A stretch of 64,000 bases of DNA from Rhabdophis nuchalis (Eukaryota > Chordata > Lepidosauria > Squamata > Natricidae): the NCBI GenBank assembly GCA_039707465.1, contig CM077643.1, positions 248,191,919 to 248,255,918 of the forward strand, given 5' to 3'. The notes beneath the pieces are model-generated. The model saw nothing but the letters and a program-made list of their open reading frames with translations. It did no database searches and was not told the DNA's origin. The position numbers and the translations under genes are program-made. This document shows positions 35,700 through 46,884 of the stretch, piece by piece (within the stretch, counting starts at the first letter, position 1; every line of letters starts with the position of its first letter).

Positions 35700-36235
35700 T
35701 GGTAAGGCCATGGTATACTGCATTCAGTTTTGGTCACCAAGATGTAGAAAAGACGTGGAGACTCTGGAAAGAGTGCAGAGAAGAGCAACCAAGATGATTA
35801 GGGGACTGGAGACTAAAACATATGAAGAACGGTTGCAGGAAGTGGGTATGTCTAGTTTAATGAAAAGAAGGATCAGGGGAGACACAATAGCAGTGTTCCA
35901 ATATGTCAGGGGTTGCCACAAAGAAAAGGGAGTCAAGCTATTCTCCAAGGCACCTGAGGGCAGAACAAGAAGCAATGGGTGGAAACAAATCAAGGAGAGA
36001 AGCAACTTAGAACTGAGGAGAAATTTCCTGACAGAACAATGAATCATTGGAACAGCTTGCCTCCAGAAGTTGTGAATGCCCCAACACTGGAAGTCTTTAA
36101 GAAGATGTTGGATAGCCATTTGTCTGAAATGGCATAGGGCTTCCTGCCTAGGCAGGGAGTTGGACTAGAAGACCTCCAAGGGCCCTTCCAACTCTGCTAT
36201 TGTCTTGTCTTGTATTATTGTATTGTATCTATTAG
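35700..36235 (+). mobile_element. CR1 LINE 3' end
   Basis: A 5'-truncated CR1. The frame from 35710 reads 'QFWSPRCRKDVETLERVQRR', 'TYEERLQEVGMSSLMKRRIR' and 'RSNLELRRNFLTEQ', then after a one-base break 'NSLPPEVVNAPTLEVFKKM', which is the CR1 ORF2 C-terminus. The 3' UTR has the CR1 signature 'gcagggagttggactagaag' and 'cccttccaactctgctattg' and ends in a TATTGTATTGTAT tail. Confidence 0.9.
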
Positions 36236-36239
36236 CCAT

Positions 36240-36655
36240 ATACACAAACCTATTGGACTTTCTAACACTGGCTAAAATAGAAACATTCATTCATCTATTT
36301 AAAAAACAAATTTTGCCTCATCCAGATTCCAGGTGTTGAAGGGATCTCCTCCTCAAGAGTTGGGGGCAATACAATGATTTGCCCAAATGAATGCTTCCAA
36401 ATGAAGGACAGATACACCAAGAACTTCCATAACTCAACTAAAGGGTTGTAAGGGAGAGAATGGCAACAAGGGATTTGCTTTGTGGGCATTTGAGACACTT
36501 ACTTATGTGAAAAAGTTCACACCTCAAGGGGAAGAGTGTTATCAAACTTTTGACAGCAGAGCTAAATAATAAAACAAGAACAGTATGATGGCTGAAATCT
36601 TATGGCTTTATCGTTGTTCACTTTGGGGATCTTTCCTCTATCAAATAGGTTTTTA
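36240..36655. other. Unassigned sequence
   Basis: No gene or repeat was recognised between the CR1 tail and the second Helitron. Confidence 0.4.
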
Positions 36656-36660
36656 AAAGT

Positions 36661-37252
36661 TCTAGTCTTTTAAATTTTACAATATATAAGGCCAACTACC
36701 ACTCACTCATCATGAAATCTCCAGAACTGTAAAACCTACAAATTTGAAATTTGGCACCTATGTTTTTCTTGGCTTCTAGGTGCTCGTTAAGAAAGGATTT
36801 TTTGAAATGACCATCAGATCATCAGTATTCCTTATACAGTATTATATTAATATGCATCGATGCCAAGGAGTTAGATGTTCTACTCCCCCTCACTAGACCG
36901 TGTGTGTGTGTGTGTGACTCATCCAGCCTGCAGGCTTTACGTGTCAATTTATCAAGCCCGATCATAGGTGGGTTCGACCAAACCAATAATGGAATTCAGG
37001 CCTGGGTCCCAGAATCGGCAGTGACCCAGGCCTGCCACGCCTCTGAACCAGTTCCCTCACTGCTGCTGGGTCACCACCATTTTGGTTTTTAGTGACTGCA
37101 CGTGCACAATTCACTGCAAATTGTTATGCACATGCGCAAAGAACAATTTATATTGAACAGCGCGTGGGTTGTGAACCAGTAATAAACCTGGCAGCAACCC
37201 ACCCCTGAGCCTCATCACATAGTTTCGTAGTGAAGCATGGGTATCCAGCTAG
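36661..37252 (+). mobile_element. Probable Helitron, 3' end CTAG|T
   Basis: The 5' region (TCTAGTCTTTTAAATTTTAC, 'aatttgaaatttggcaccta') and the 3' end ('agcatgggtatccagctagt', with CTAG at 37249-37252 followed by T) resemble squamate Helitrons. The 5' boundary is uncertain because the base before TC is T, not A. It is interrupted by a hAT MITE at 36963-37207 and contains a short GT repeat at about 36900-36916. No Rep/helicase frame is present. Confidence 0.5.
36963..37207. mobile_element. hAT-type MITE nested in Helitron
   Basis: Termini are CATAGGTGGGTTCG and AACCCACCCCTG. Flanking octamers agcccgat (36955-36962) and agcctcat (37208-37215) match at 6 of 8 positions. It carries no coding capacity and is related by termini to the element at 33227. 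Confidence 0.65.
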
Positions 37253-37254
37253 TA

Positions 37255-37565
37255 TTTTTATATTGCTCAACTGTCTCATGACTTGGGCAATTTACACACA
37301 AAAATAAAGTAATTGCAAATAATAGTTACGCATGCCATTCAGATGCATCTACCACTCCAGAAGACCTTCAGAAGGAGATAGCTTTTCTTGCTTTGTAAAT
37401 TGCAAGAACCACACCCCCTTACTTGAAGGGACGAACTGTTTTATAACATGGGAGTTGCTCAGAAAAAGGCATGTCTCCGTAGTCCCATCTACCTCACCTC
37501 AAAGGGCGGAATTTGGAGAAAGGCCTTTGAAAAGATTGTACAAGGGAGACTGATTCTGGTGGTGC
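37255..37565. other. Unassigned sequence
   Basis: Nothing was recognised apart from short frames. Confidence 0.4.
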
Positions 37566-37570
37566 TCCAT

Positions 37571-37918
37571 CAGTGGTGGGTTCCAGATCCTGTTCCAACT
37601 GATACGGTTAGAATGGGCCCAGAGGCGTCCACATGGACACGCGCGGCATGCATGTACATACACGCGGTGTGTGCATGCATTGTACCTGCCAGCAAGGTCT
37701 CTGGAAGCCTCCACGATGCTCCGGCTGCTCGGCGAAGCATCGCGCAGGCGCTGTATGCATCATGCGCATGAGCGGAAGTGCCGAATTCTTTAAAGGACAG
37801 GTAAGGAACTTGGGTGGGCAGGTGGGGCCTCCGGAGCACTGAATTGAAATGGTACCCGGTGCTCCAGGCAGACTCCGGTATGCCTGTATCAGGGTGTATC
37901 ACCTGCAACTCACCACTA
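37571..37918. mobile_element. CpG-rich hAT-type MITE
   Basis: It starts CAGTGGTGGGTTCC and ends GCAACTCACCACTA. Flanking octamers tgctccat (37563-37570) and tgctgcat (37919-37926) match at 7 of 8. The interior is rich in CGCG/GCATGC alternations and unusually GC-rich for its setting. No transposase. Confidence 0.75.
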
Positions 37919-38862
37919 TGCTGCATGTACCCTGCTTTTGTGGCATTTTTGTTTTAAATATTAAAACCCACACCTTGAGTTGGTCCCAAGACCAACTGCA
38001 AGAACCAGTGCAGTGATCTCAATGTTAGTGTCCTACTGCTGAATTCATCTTGATCAGCAATCAGTCTGCTACATTTTGAACCACTTGCAAATAATAAAAA
38101 AGAAATTAAGATCAGATGTAAATAATTTAAAACACATGAAAGTAAAATTTGAAACATATAAGAATCAAGACAGCCTAATTAAAAAGTTATCGGCTTGACA
38201 CTAGAAAAATTGTAGAAGTTTTGGAAATCATAAAGCAACAAATAACAGCAATACCTGTGAACATGAAATGCTACAAGGCATGAACCATCCAATTCCAGCA
38301 AAACCAACTATTTCAATTAGACCAGAGGTGAGGCTACCAAAGTATAAATGGCAATAGTAGTTCTGAAAATGGAAAATGGAAATAAAGAGAAAAAAATCCA
38401 ATGTTTGGAAAGATCTATGAGAAACTCAAAAAGACTATAATAAAAATGCTAGATGGGTAAGAGAATTTGAAGATGACCTTAGAGTCACATTGTGATTGAG
38501 ATGGGTGACAAATCTATATAAATAAAAATGTAAAATAGTTTGTACGAAGCAGCTAATCTCAAAAACTACTGCACCGATTTACCTCAAATTTTCACACAAT
38601 GTTCCCAAGGACTTCCGATAATAGAATACATACTCATTTTGTGCCTAGCACACATGTGTCATGTGCAAGGTACACAAATGTAAAATGTACCCACTGATCA
38701 TGTTTTCACCTCCCTGTAGCCCCGCCAACAGGCTGCTTTTCAACTGTCATTGTTGGAAGAGACCTCATATGGAGGCCTCTTAGGGCCAAAAGAAGGCACT
38801 GAGATAGCAAACTGCCAGGTGGCCCATATAGAAAGAGAGAGAGAGAGAGGGAGAAATACAGT

Positions 38863-39222
38863 TTAATAAAAGAGGGACTTGAGGAGACATGATAGCAGCC
38901 TTCCAATATCTCAGAGGTTGCCACAAAGAAGAGGGAGTCAAACTATTCTCCAAAACACCAGAGGGCAGAACAAGAAGCAATGGGTGGAAACTAATCAAGG
39001 AGAGAAGCAACTTAGAACTGAGGAGGAATTTCCTGACAGTTCGAACAATTAACCAGTGGAACAGCTTGCCTCCAGAAGTTGTGAATGCCCCAACACTGCA
39101 AGTCTTTAAAAAGATGTTGGATAGCCATTTGCCTGAAATGGAATAGGGCTTCCTGCCTAGGCAGGGAGTAGGACTAGATGACCTCCAAGGTCCCTTCCAA
39201 CTCTGCTATTGTATTATTGTAT
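38863..39222 (+). mobile_element. CR1 LINE 3' end nested in Helitron
   Basis: It has the same C-terminal CR1 coding block as 35700-36235 ('AAFQYLRGCHKEEGVKLFSK', 'RTINQWNSLPPEVVNAPTLQ') and the same 3' UTR, with a TATTGTATTATTG tail. The hexamer tacagt flanks both sides (38857-38862 and 39223-39228), a plausible target duplication. Its frame (38889-39146) is less damaged than the copy at 35.7 kb. Confidence 0.9.
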
Positions 39223-39228
39223 TACAGT

Positions 39229-39567
39229 ATGTAGGTAGATAGGGGAATAGATAGAGAGGGAGAAATACAGTAGGTAGGTAGGTAGGTATATAGAGGGATA
39301 GATAGAGAGGGAGAAATGTAGGTAGGTAGGTAGATAGGGAGAAACACTGTAGGTAAGTAGGTAGGTAGGGTGATAGGGAGAAATACAGTAGGGAGGTAGG
39401 GAAGTAGGTGGATAGATAAATAGGGAGAAATACAGTAGGTAGGTAGGTAGGTAGGGGGATAGATAGGGAGAAATACAGTAGATAGGTAGGTAGAGGGATA
39501 GAGAGGGAGAAATACAGTAGGTAGGTAGAGGGATAGAGAGAGAGAAATACAGTAGGTAGGTAGGTTG
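39229..39567. repeat. Composite TAGG/ATAG minisatellite
   Basis: Repeating blocks of 'gagagggagaaatacagtag' followed by GTAGGTAGGTAGG and ATAGATAG, about 45-65 bp per unit with variable length. One unit start precedes the CR1 insertion (38842-38862), so the array pre-dated it. The frame on the minus strand is an artefact of the repeat. Confidence 0.85.
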
Positions 39568-41444
39568 GGGCTTATATAGTGGTTGTGTGTATGTGTGCAG
39601 TTGTAGATTTACACACAGATTGGTTGGCCATTTAACGAGACTGGGCCACAGCAACGCGTGGCCGGGTATAGCTAGTTTAATACATAAAAATAAAGGTAGT
39701 AAAAATCAAACGGAAGACCTAACAACAACAGAAAGAGTTAAATGGGAATGAAAAGAATTAAAAACTGGCCAATCAATCAATTACATGGCTTTTGGTTCAA
39801 ATATCTAACTAGCTTACAACCCAATTATAGCTAAACAGCTGAACGATGTATTTCATACAGGGGACATGAACAACTGATTAATAATAGTGGCCAAACTAAT
39901 CTTATTCAAAAAGACTCAGCAAAAGGGACAGCATCAAGGAACTAGTATGATAACATACTTGCCTACAATGTTGAAATTATTCATTGGCATGCTAACAGAC
40001 AATGTTCAAGGTAATTAATAGGAAAATTCTTTCTGGTAGAATAGGAGAAAATAAAAGGAAAAGCAGAGGTATAAAAAAATCAATTTCTGATTGATAAAAT
40101 GGTTCTGGAGAATTGCAAAAGCTGAAAAATCAATTTATACATGGCCTGGATGGATTATAGAAAGGCATTTGATTCATTACTACAGAGTTAGATCATCAAA
40201 AGTTTGGAAACAATGTGTGTCAGTAAAAACTTTAGAATGTTTACAGAAAAAATAATGAAGCAGTGGAAAATAGAATTAGTGGTTGGCAATGAAAACTATG
40301 GGCTTGTCAACATCAGCAGAGGCATCTTCCACGGTGACTCATTATCACCCTTATTATTTGTCATTGCCATGATCCTACTTTTAGTGATTTTGAAGAAAAC
40401 AAATCTTGGCTATCAAATAACAAGAAATGCTAATAAATCTCACATTTATATCGATGTTCTGAAGCTTTTAAAATCAGAAATCAAAATCCAGTCACTGACA
40501 AACATGATAAGAATTTTTAGCACAGAAATAGCAATGAAATTTAGCCTAGGGAAATGTGCTATGATAAATAAAGCAGAGTAAAATCACAAACAGCATTGGA
40601 ATTGAAATGCCATAATTGCCAAACCATCTATGGGCCATCAGGATGAAGTCTAGTTGGATAATATCAAGGATGGACATGTTAAAACTATGATTAGTAAAAA
40701 AGAGTGAGAAAATTGCTAATGATAAATACACTGCTGGAATTATGAACTGGACAAAAGCTGAACTGGACAAAAGCTAAAGATAGTTTGGGCTGAAAAATAA
40801 GAAAATTACATTACATCCCAATAGTGATATTGACGTTTACTTCAGGTCAAACAATTGAAGAAGAAGAACATACATTGGCTGATTATGTAAAAGATAGTCA
40901 AGCCAAATATAGATACAATTAAAACCTGGAACTTACTGAATGTACAGGAAACAAAACATAACTATCAAACTAATGTAAACCAAGCACAATGCATTGCATG
41001 ATCAGTTTCTACAAAAGATTTTGGGGAAAGGAGATAAAGATAAAACCCGGCAATAGCTTACAACTGGAAATTAAAAATAATACAAGCTGATGCTTGATTT
41101 TAATTCTGCAAAAGGAAGCTGTTTGAATAGTTGCAATCTGGGCCAGAATTGAAAAAATGTCAAATGGTTTTAAGTGCAAAAAAGAAACAGAAGAAACAGT
41201 AGATCAGGAAGGGTTAGAAGTTTGCACAAGCTGATTAGGAATGGCATAACTTTATTTATTTATTTATTTATTAAAGTCTTGTGCTGCCAATATTCCCTAT
41301 AAGGTTTCTGTGGGCATATTTGCCAAAATGATTCATTGGAACATCCATAAAAATTACCTTGTGAAGATAGTGGGAAGACAGAGTTGAAAAAAATAATTAA
41401 AAATGAGCAGGTTAAAATATTGTGGGATTTCCCAATGGGAAACC

Positions 41445-41855
41445 TCACCCATGGCAGCAAAAGAAGCTGCCATGCCATTGATCAAGGAATTCTGGTTGCC
41501 AGGAGAAGAGTCTTTTTCACCATGGCTCCCAACCTCTAGAAAATTGGGCCTCCTGAAGTTAAATCCATTCTCTTGGCCTTCTGTAGAGCCTTAAAACCTG
41601 GCTTTGCCAATTTGGCTATGGTCCTGATAGAGGCATGTAATCCTAGAGGTGATTAATGGACTGAGGGAAGATTCTACCTCCACTTCATTTCTACCTTCCT
41701 GGCCATCTTTGTTAATTTTAATGTTTAGGATCTTAATATTTTAATGTTTTACCTTGTTTACTGTTGTAAACTACATAGAGCCACCTGTAGGCAAGATGGG
41801 TCACATATAAATCTAATTAAATAAATAAATACATAAATAAATACAAAATGATAAA
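41445..41855 (+). mobile_element. Old L2-type 3' end inserted in the R4 remnant
   Basis: R4 homology stops at about 41445 and resumes at about 41870. The insert shows a faint L2 C-terminus ('gagaagagtctttttcacca' recalls the RRAFSVAGP region) and ends 'gagccacctgtaggcaagat', 'cacatataaatctaattaaa' and an AAAT/ACAT tail, as in diverged L2 3' termini. Boundaries are approximate. Confidence 0.55.
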
Positions 41856-42455
41856 GTGTTTGCTCATAATAACCAGGTGCAACTTTGCCTGAAAAGAAGA
41901 AAGTGTGGATAATTGATGTAGTAATTCCAGAAGATAGAATAGAAGACAAAGGATTGGAAAAGACCACAAAATATCAACATCCAAAATCAAAGTTGAAAGA
42001 TTATGGCATAAATTGGACATTATGAGTCCAGCTGTTGTTGACACACTGGTGCCATACCAAAAAAACCTTCAACAGCACTTAAAAAAATAGACCCATGTGC
42101 AATTACAAAAGGCCACACTGCTTGGATCCACACATAACTTATGCCTATATAATACTAGGTTTGAAGGAACAATTTGATGATATGAAGGCCAACATCAGTT
42201 AAAGAACTGGCAGCTGCAACATTGTTTTGAACAGATTATAATTCTGCTTATTTGAGAAAGATTTGATTAGTGGATAAAAAAACCAAATCTAGTCTAAACA
42301 TCTGGCTGATTATGCAACCAACCATAATAATATTGATTTAACTTATTATTCATTATGACATCCTGGATTCTTAAGAAGAACTCAATGTGTAGGAAGGCCA
42401 ATACCAGATGAAGAACTGATAGTTGTGATTTCACATTTTCATGTCTAAATAATAT

Positions 42456-42491
<36 letters not shown>

Positions 42492-42496
42492 AATAA
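42456..42496. repeat. (AAC)n microsatellite
   Basis: About 13 AAC units, then a few AAT. It separates the two R4-type remnants and probably derives from an R4 3' tail. Confidence 0.9.
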
Positions 42497-43860
42497 TACT
42501 GACAATCATTTTGAAGAAGATGAACCGTGGATACAAACTTGCAAAGGACTGAAAATTTCACACTTGATGTACATGGATGATTTGAAACTGTTTGATAAAA
42601 CAAAAGCTGAACTGAATTTATTAATTGAAAGCACAAAAGAATTTAGCGAAGGCATTGGTATGCAGTTTGGAATTGACAAATGTGCAACAATGGCAACCAA
42701 AGCAGGCAAGGTCATAGAGGATGATGGAATAGAACTTGAGAATGAAGAAATGATAAAGGCAGTAAAACCAGAAGAAGGCTACAAGTACTTGGGGATTTTA
42801 GAAGCCTCTGACAATGCATAATAAAGTCAAGGAATTAACTTCAGCCAAGTACATTCGATGAATTCGCAAGATATTAAAGTCCAAATTGACTGGAGGAAAC
42901 ATCATAAAAGCCCTAAGGCTATGCTCCGCAGGAATAATTGACTGGACAGAAAAACGAGGAAGCTGATGACAATGAATCATGCTTTGTACCCTAAAAGTGA
43001 TGTTGACCGATTATATCTACCAAGAGCAGAGGGTGGTCAAGGACTCCTACAAGTAAAGCAGACTGTGGAAGAAGAAAGACACAGCTTGAATGATTACATC
43101 CAGAAACTTGAACATTCTGACTCTACAAAGGGCCACCCTGCTTGGAACAGCTTATATCCTCCGACGTTACCTTGACAGTTCCTAGGTCCTTGGTTAGGAC
43201 TCGAGCTGTTGAGCTACCAACCAGCCCCAAAGGCTATGCATCTCACCAAAGATTAACTACAGAATAACTAGCAACAATGGTGCATTGGAACATCAAGAAA
43301 TACCACTGGCCTACAAGCAAGAACTGGTGAGACTACAAAGTAGATAAAGTAATAGAAAATGAAGAAACTGAAGTTCTCTAGGATTTCAGAATTCTTCAGA
43401 CAAGTATCTGCCACACAATAATCATCCTTAATTATTGTCAAAGAAGAAAGACAAAAAAGGCTGGATAGTAGATATTCCAGTGCATGGAGACAGTGGAATA
43501 GAAGAAAAACTGGAGAAAAGTACAAAATATAAAGATTTGGATAGAGGTACAACAACCACAGCAAAAGAAAGGTCAGATAGCATAGGTGGTAATAGGTACC
43601 AAACCATCTGAAGCACAACTTAAACACCATCATCATTGACAAATCACATCAATCACTTGCAAAAACAGCTTTATTTGGAACAGCTTACATCCCATGATAA
43701 AAATATTTAACACATCAAAATCTGCCTATCCTAGGTCCTTGTGAAAAACTCAGTAGGCGGATAAAAAGACCAAATCCAGGCTAAACATCTGCCTGACTCT
43801 ATGACCAAACATCACTGTCATCCTCATCATCCTCATTATCCAATCTTGCTGGGATTTAAT
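42497..43860 (+). pseudogene. R4/Dong-type LINE remnant B
   Basis: The open stretch 42564-42821 contains the RT catalytic box as YMDDLKLF followed by 'GIGMQFGIDKCATMATKAGK' and 'EGYKYLGILEASDN'. A second stretch 42966-43175 has 'NHALYPKSDVDRLYLPRAEG' and 'QGLLQVKQTVEEERHSLNDY'. These motifs are characteristic, to my knowledge, of the vertebrate R4 clade. The 3' end repeats the 'accaaatccaggctaaacat' block also seen at about 42285, so two copies of one family lie in tandem. Frame breaks after 42821 and 43175 make it inactive; the N-terminal part is missing. Confidence 0.8.
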
Positions 43861-43869
43861 TGAACTTGT

Positions 43870-44275
43870 TTTGACCCATCCAGTTTATAAAACCTTCTTA
43901 CCATTAAGTGCTCATGCCACCACTGTGTAATAAAAATTTTCCTTTTCATTTGAAACTTGCATATTTGGCTGGTTTGCTTTCCATTTTCTTATGTTTCTCA
44001 GTCTTGAATGGAAAGTAGCCAACCTTTCCTGCTCCATCTGTATGACGTACTATGCAGATGATTGAAAAGATTTTCCCTGCCCTTCTTGCATTTAGTGTTT
44101 TGTTATATGTATTTTAGTATTAATGCAGTACTTCTAATTACTCCAATTTTCCAATTTTATTTCAGCCAGCTTGTAACATCAAGTCCAAGAGAAAATATAT
44201 TTTATTTCAGCGGTCAAGAATTTTAAACAAGGAGTAGGAAAGAGACCAAGCCGGAATTAATTATAACACAACCTA
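43870..44275. other. Unassigned sequence
   Basis: Nothing was recognised. Confidence 0.4.
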
Positions 44276-44277
44276 TT

Positions 44278-44352
44278 AACTTTATTTATTTTATTTATTT
44301 TATTAGATTTATATCCCGCCCTTCTCCAAGGAGGACCCAGGGCGGCGACAAT
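44278..44352 (-). mobile_element. Minimal L2 3' terminus
   Basis: The plus strand reads ATTT repeats, 'agatttatatcccgcccttc', 'tccaaggaggacccagggcg', 'gcgaca'. This is only the last 75 bp of an L2 element. Confidence 0.75.
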
Positions 44353-44699
44353 TTGTGTCATCATTTTGTGTACAATTGATATCAATAAAAGACTAAAACA
44401 TTTAAACTGGGAAGAACTTTCTTTGCTCCTAAAGCTTTTGTTTTTTTAAATGGTCATCTTTAAACTTTTCAATCAGATTTGCAGAGGATTCTATTTGTAA
44501 GTTACATGTCTTCATATGGGAGCTAAGAATCATTGTAATGCTTGCCCTTAACAGCTCACATCCCATTTCATGTTATAATGGAGTGTAGTGACAAAATGGC
44601 ATAAATTTGCCTTAATAATTGATTTCTTGAAATGTGGTAGATAGGAATACGAATACCAATAAAGGAAAATATTTATAGGTCAGGATTGAAATGAAGAGT
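44353..44699. other. Unassigned sequence
   Basis: Nothing was recognised. Confidence 0.35.
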
Positions 44700-44825
44700 C
44701 TTACTAGCACTGATGATGTTACCTAGTTTGGGTAATGAAACGTCTTCAAGAAAACAAGCAAGAGCATCAAGAGAGAGAGAGAGAGAGTGCATCAAGGACC
44801 CCTCAGGAATATGAATGTAATGCAG
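44700..44825 (+). mobile_element. Probable Penelope-like fragment with hammerhead-like motif
   Basis: At 44710-44744 the order is CTGATGA, a 6-bp hairpin (GTTACC 44718-44723 with GGTAAT 44731-44736), then GAAAC-GTC. This reproduces a hammerhead core with a two-pair stem III. One extra U follows the CUGAUGA box and no complementary stem I flanks are present, so this copy is probably inactive. An AG repeat at 44772-44789 interrupts the downstream 'agcatcaag...gtgcatcaaggaccc' sequence. Link to Penelope-like elements is from memory of similar repeats. Confidence 0.4.
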
Positions 44826-44829
44826 AGTA

Positions 44830-46605
44830 TTCTACTTAATTTCACTAGATTGTATTTTAAGTCTCATCAGGGCTTCTAAACTAGAAATTACATTTCCCAG
44901 AAGATAAGGAGTGTAATTGTGTAGTTCTAAATTTATTTGAAGCCAGGTACTCCAATCCTCATCCCCCACATTTTTAGTGTTTATTGTAATAGCAGTAATC
45001 ATGATGAACTCACTCAGCATTAATAAGGCTGTCATATCTGCTTGTATAAGAAAGTCCTCTATACTTAATCATTAATTAACTGGGCTATTATATTAAAGTA
45101 TTACCAGACATGGTATGTAGAAATGGTTTACGTTATAATCTCCTAGCACTGAAACCATGTAAGATCTTTTCAACATGGTTTCAGCATGAGAAAAATGGCA
45201 ACTTGAAAAAAAAAGTGCAATGGATTTATGGCCAATCCGCAAGTGTGTCAAACATCACAGCCACTTATAGTTCTAAGATACACAAATACATTGTCATGTC
45301 AGCAGGAGTAGGTAGGACTCTATGTTTCAAAGGAATGTGAAAAATATAAATAGGAAATTTTAGAATAATTAATCTGAAAGGAAATTACTTAACACCTGTC
45401 ACCCTGATCTCAAACTGATAAACGTCTGGGAATTATAAGTTAAGTGTAAAGTGTCTTTTAATTTGTCCCAGCTTGGATGAAAAGTAGAACAATACCGGCT
45501 TATCTCTTTTTCCTTCTCTCTTTCTTTCTCTCACACATATCCACACTCCTGATTGAGATATCCTTTAGAATTTAACTAAAGCCTTTTGGGTTCTTTGTGG
45601 TTTCTGTCTTCTCCTTGCATCTCTGCTGATGACATGCAAATTACCCAACTTTTCTTTGAATTAGCTCTGAGAAAATAAATCAACTATTTTCATGAACTTT
45701 TTATCTGGCTCATTTCTATGATAAAAAAAAAAACAGTTTATCTTCCTAAGCGAAATCTGAACTAATATTGCTAGGAACATTTTTGCTACAGTGTTGATCT
45801 CTAATAGATTTGCACAAGCAAACAAACATTTTGAACAAAGGCTGATTAGAAAACATTGTTTCAAAGTTGTATTGTCTGTGTAGATCTGCACACACACAGT
45901 GGGTTGGTTAATTTGCTGCGAAAGATGTAGCTTTGGGGAGGCTTTGTGTATAAGAACATTTAGCTGGTTTTGAATATTGCTCCATATAGAATCAGAAGTT
46001 TAGTCTATATCTGAAATGAATAAAATCAGGAACTTAAAATAAGAAAGGGAAAATGCTAGCGTGTTTGTCATTAAATCTTCCCATGGTAATTTTTGACTCC
46101 ATCTATAACAAAGGATATAACATTTTCCTTGCATGGATGTGAGCCAGAAAAAAACAGCCTCTTGCTAGCCATATGGGAGGGATAACCAGCAGATCTCTCC
46201 CAAGTTCACTTTGATGGAGATTTTGCTTGATGGCCTTCTCTTCATCACAGCAATGGCGTCAGTCGTCAGCTTAATCAGAATATTTGAAGCCAGATGAGGC
46301 TACCTATTCTGGATGACATTTTAGGCACTTGCCTGGCAGTTCTACAGCATTACTGGGCTAAAAGTTAAAATCCTCATAATTATCTGAACAAAATGAAAAG
46401 GTGCAAGATTTTATTTTTTTTAAAATCTAATTTGTATGGGTTTTTAATATAGATTCTGCTAACGATTCAATACAAATTTAAAATGTATTTCAAAAGCGTT
46501 GGCATTTTTAGTCAGACTTTGTACTAATCAGTGCTGATCTGATTATTTCCCCCTGAGGTCGCTTTTTACTGTATAAACAAATGCTGAAAATCAAATGTTA
46601 ATTCA
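44830..46605. other. AT-rich sequence without recognised genes
   Basis: No exon, RNA gene or transposon was recognised. Confidence 0.4.
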
Positions 46606-46615
46606 CAAAGAGGTA

Positions 46616-46879
46616 CAGGTAGTCCTTACTGTGCATCTTACAATTGAACCCAAAATTGATGTTGTTAAGTGAAACATTTGTTAAGCGAGTTTGCCCCATT
46701 TTATGACTTCTTGCCACAGCTGTTAAGCAAATCATTGCGTTTGTTAAGTTAGTAATATGCTTCCCCATGGGGAAGCTGCAACAGTTGCATGTGTGAAAAA
46801 CGGTCATCAGTCACCTTTTTCAGTGCCATTGTAACTTTGAACGGTCACTAAATGAACTGTTGTAAGTTGAGGATTACCT
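46616..46879 (+). mobile_element. TIR DNA transposon (MITE) copy 2
   Basis: It starts CAGGTAGTCCTTACTGTGCA after TA and ends GTTGTAAGTTGAGGATTACCT near another TA. Internal blocks 'catttgttaagcgagtttgc', 'gtgaaaaacggtcat' and 'cagtgccattgtaac' match copy 1 at 5823-6215. The middle is shortened by a deletion. Confidence 0.65.
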
Positions 46880-46884
46880 TACTG

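Larger units (their letters stand above)
38513..39675 (+). mobile_element. Helitron with 3' hairpin, inserted in the R4 remnant
   Basis: It begins TCTATATAAATAAAAATG immediately after an A (38512) and ends GGGTATAGCTAG immediately before a T (39676), the A|T insertion rule of Helitrons. A 6-bp hairpin (GGCCAC 39644-39649 with GTGGCC 39658-39663, 8-nt loop) sits 8 nt upstream of CTAG. The 5' part contains 'aaaaactactgcaccgattt'. There is no Rep/helicase frame, so it is non-autonomous. A CR1 tail and a minisatellite lie inside it. Confidence 0.85.
38165..42330 (+). pseudogene. R4/Dong-type LINE remnant A, split by later insertions
   Basis: This heavily broken plus-strand LINE has R4-clade features. 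Upstream part: 'WETQKDYNKNARWVREFEDD' (about 38410-38485). After the Helitron: 'INYMAFGSNI'-like and 'LPTMLKLFIGML' (39760-40000), then the RT core 'MDYRKAFDS' (40144), 'GIFHGDSLSPLLFVIAMI' and 'EIAMKFSLGKCAMI'. Farther on, 'AIWARIEKMSNGFKCKKETE' (about 41120-41200) and 'QVKILWDFPMGN' (41408-41445). After an old L2 insertion, 'VWIIDVVIPEDRIEDKGLEK' (41906-41965) and a 3' end 'ccaaatctagtctaaacatc'. Many frameshifts and stops make it non-functional. Confidence 0.75.

Noticed and set aside
39214..39654. 146-codon minus frame with Tyr/Ser/Pro/Leu repeats
   Set aside because: Translation of the TAGG/ATAG minisatellite in the Helitron.
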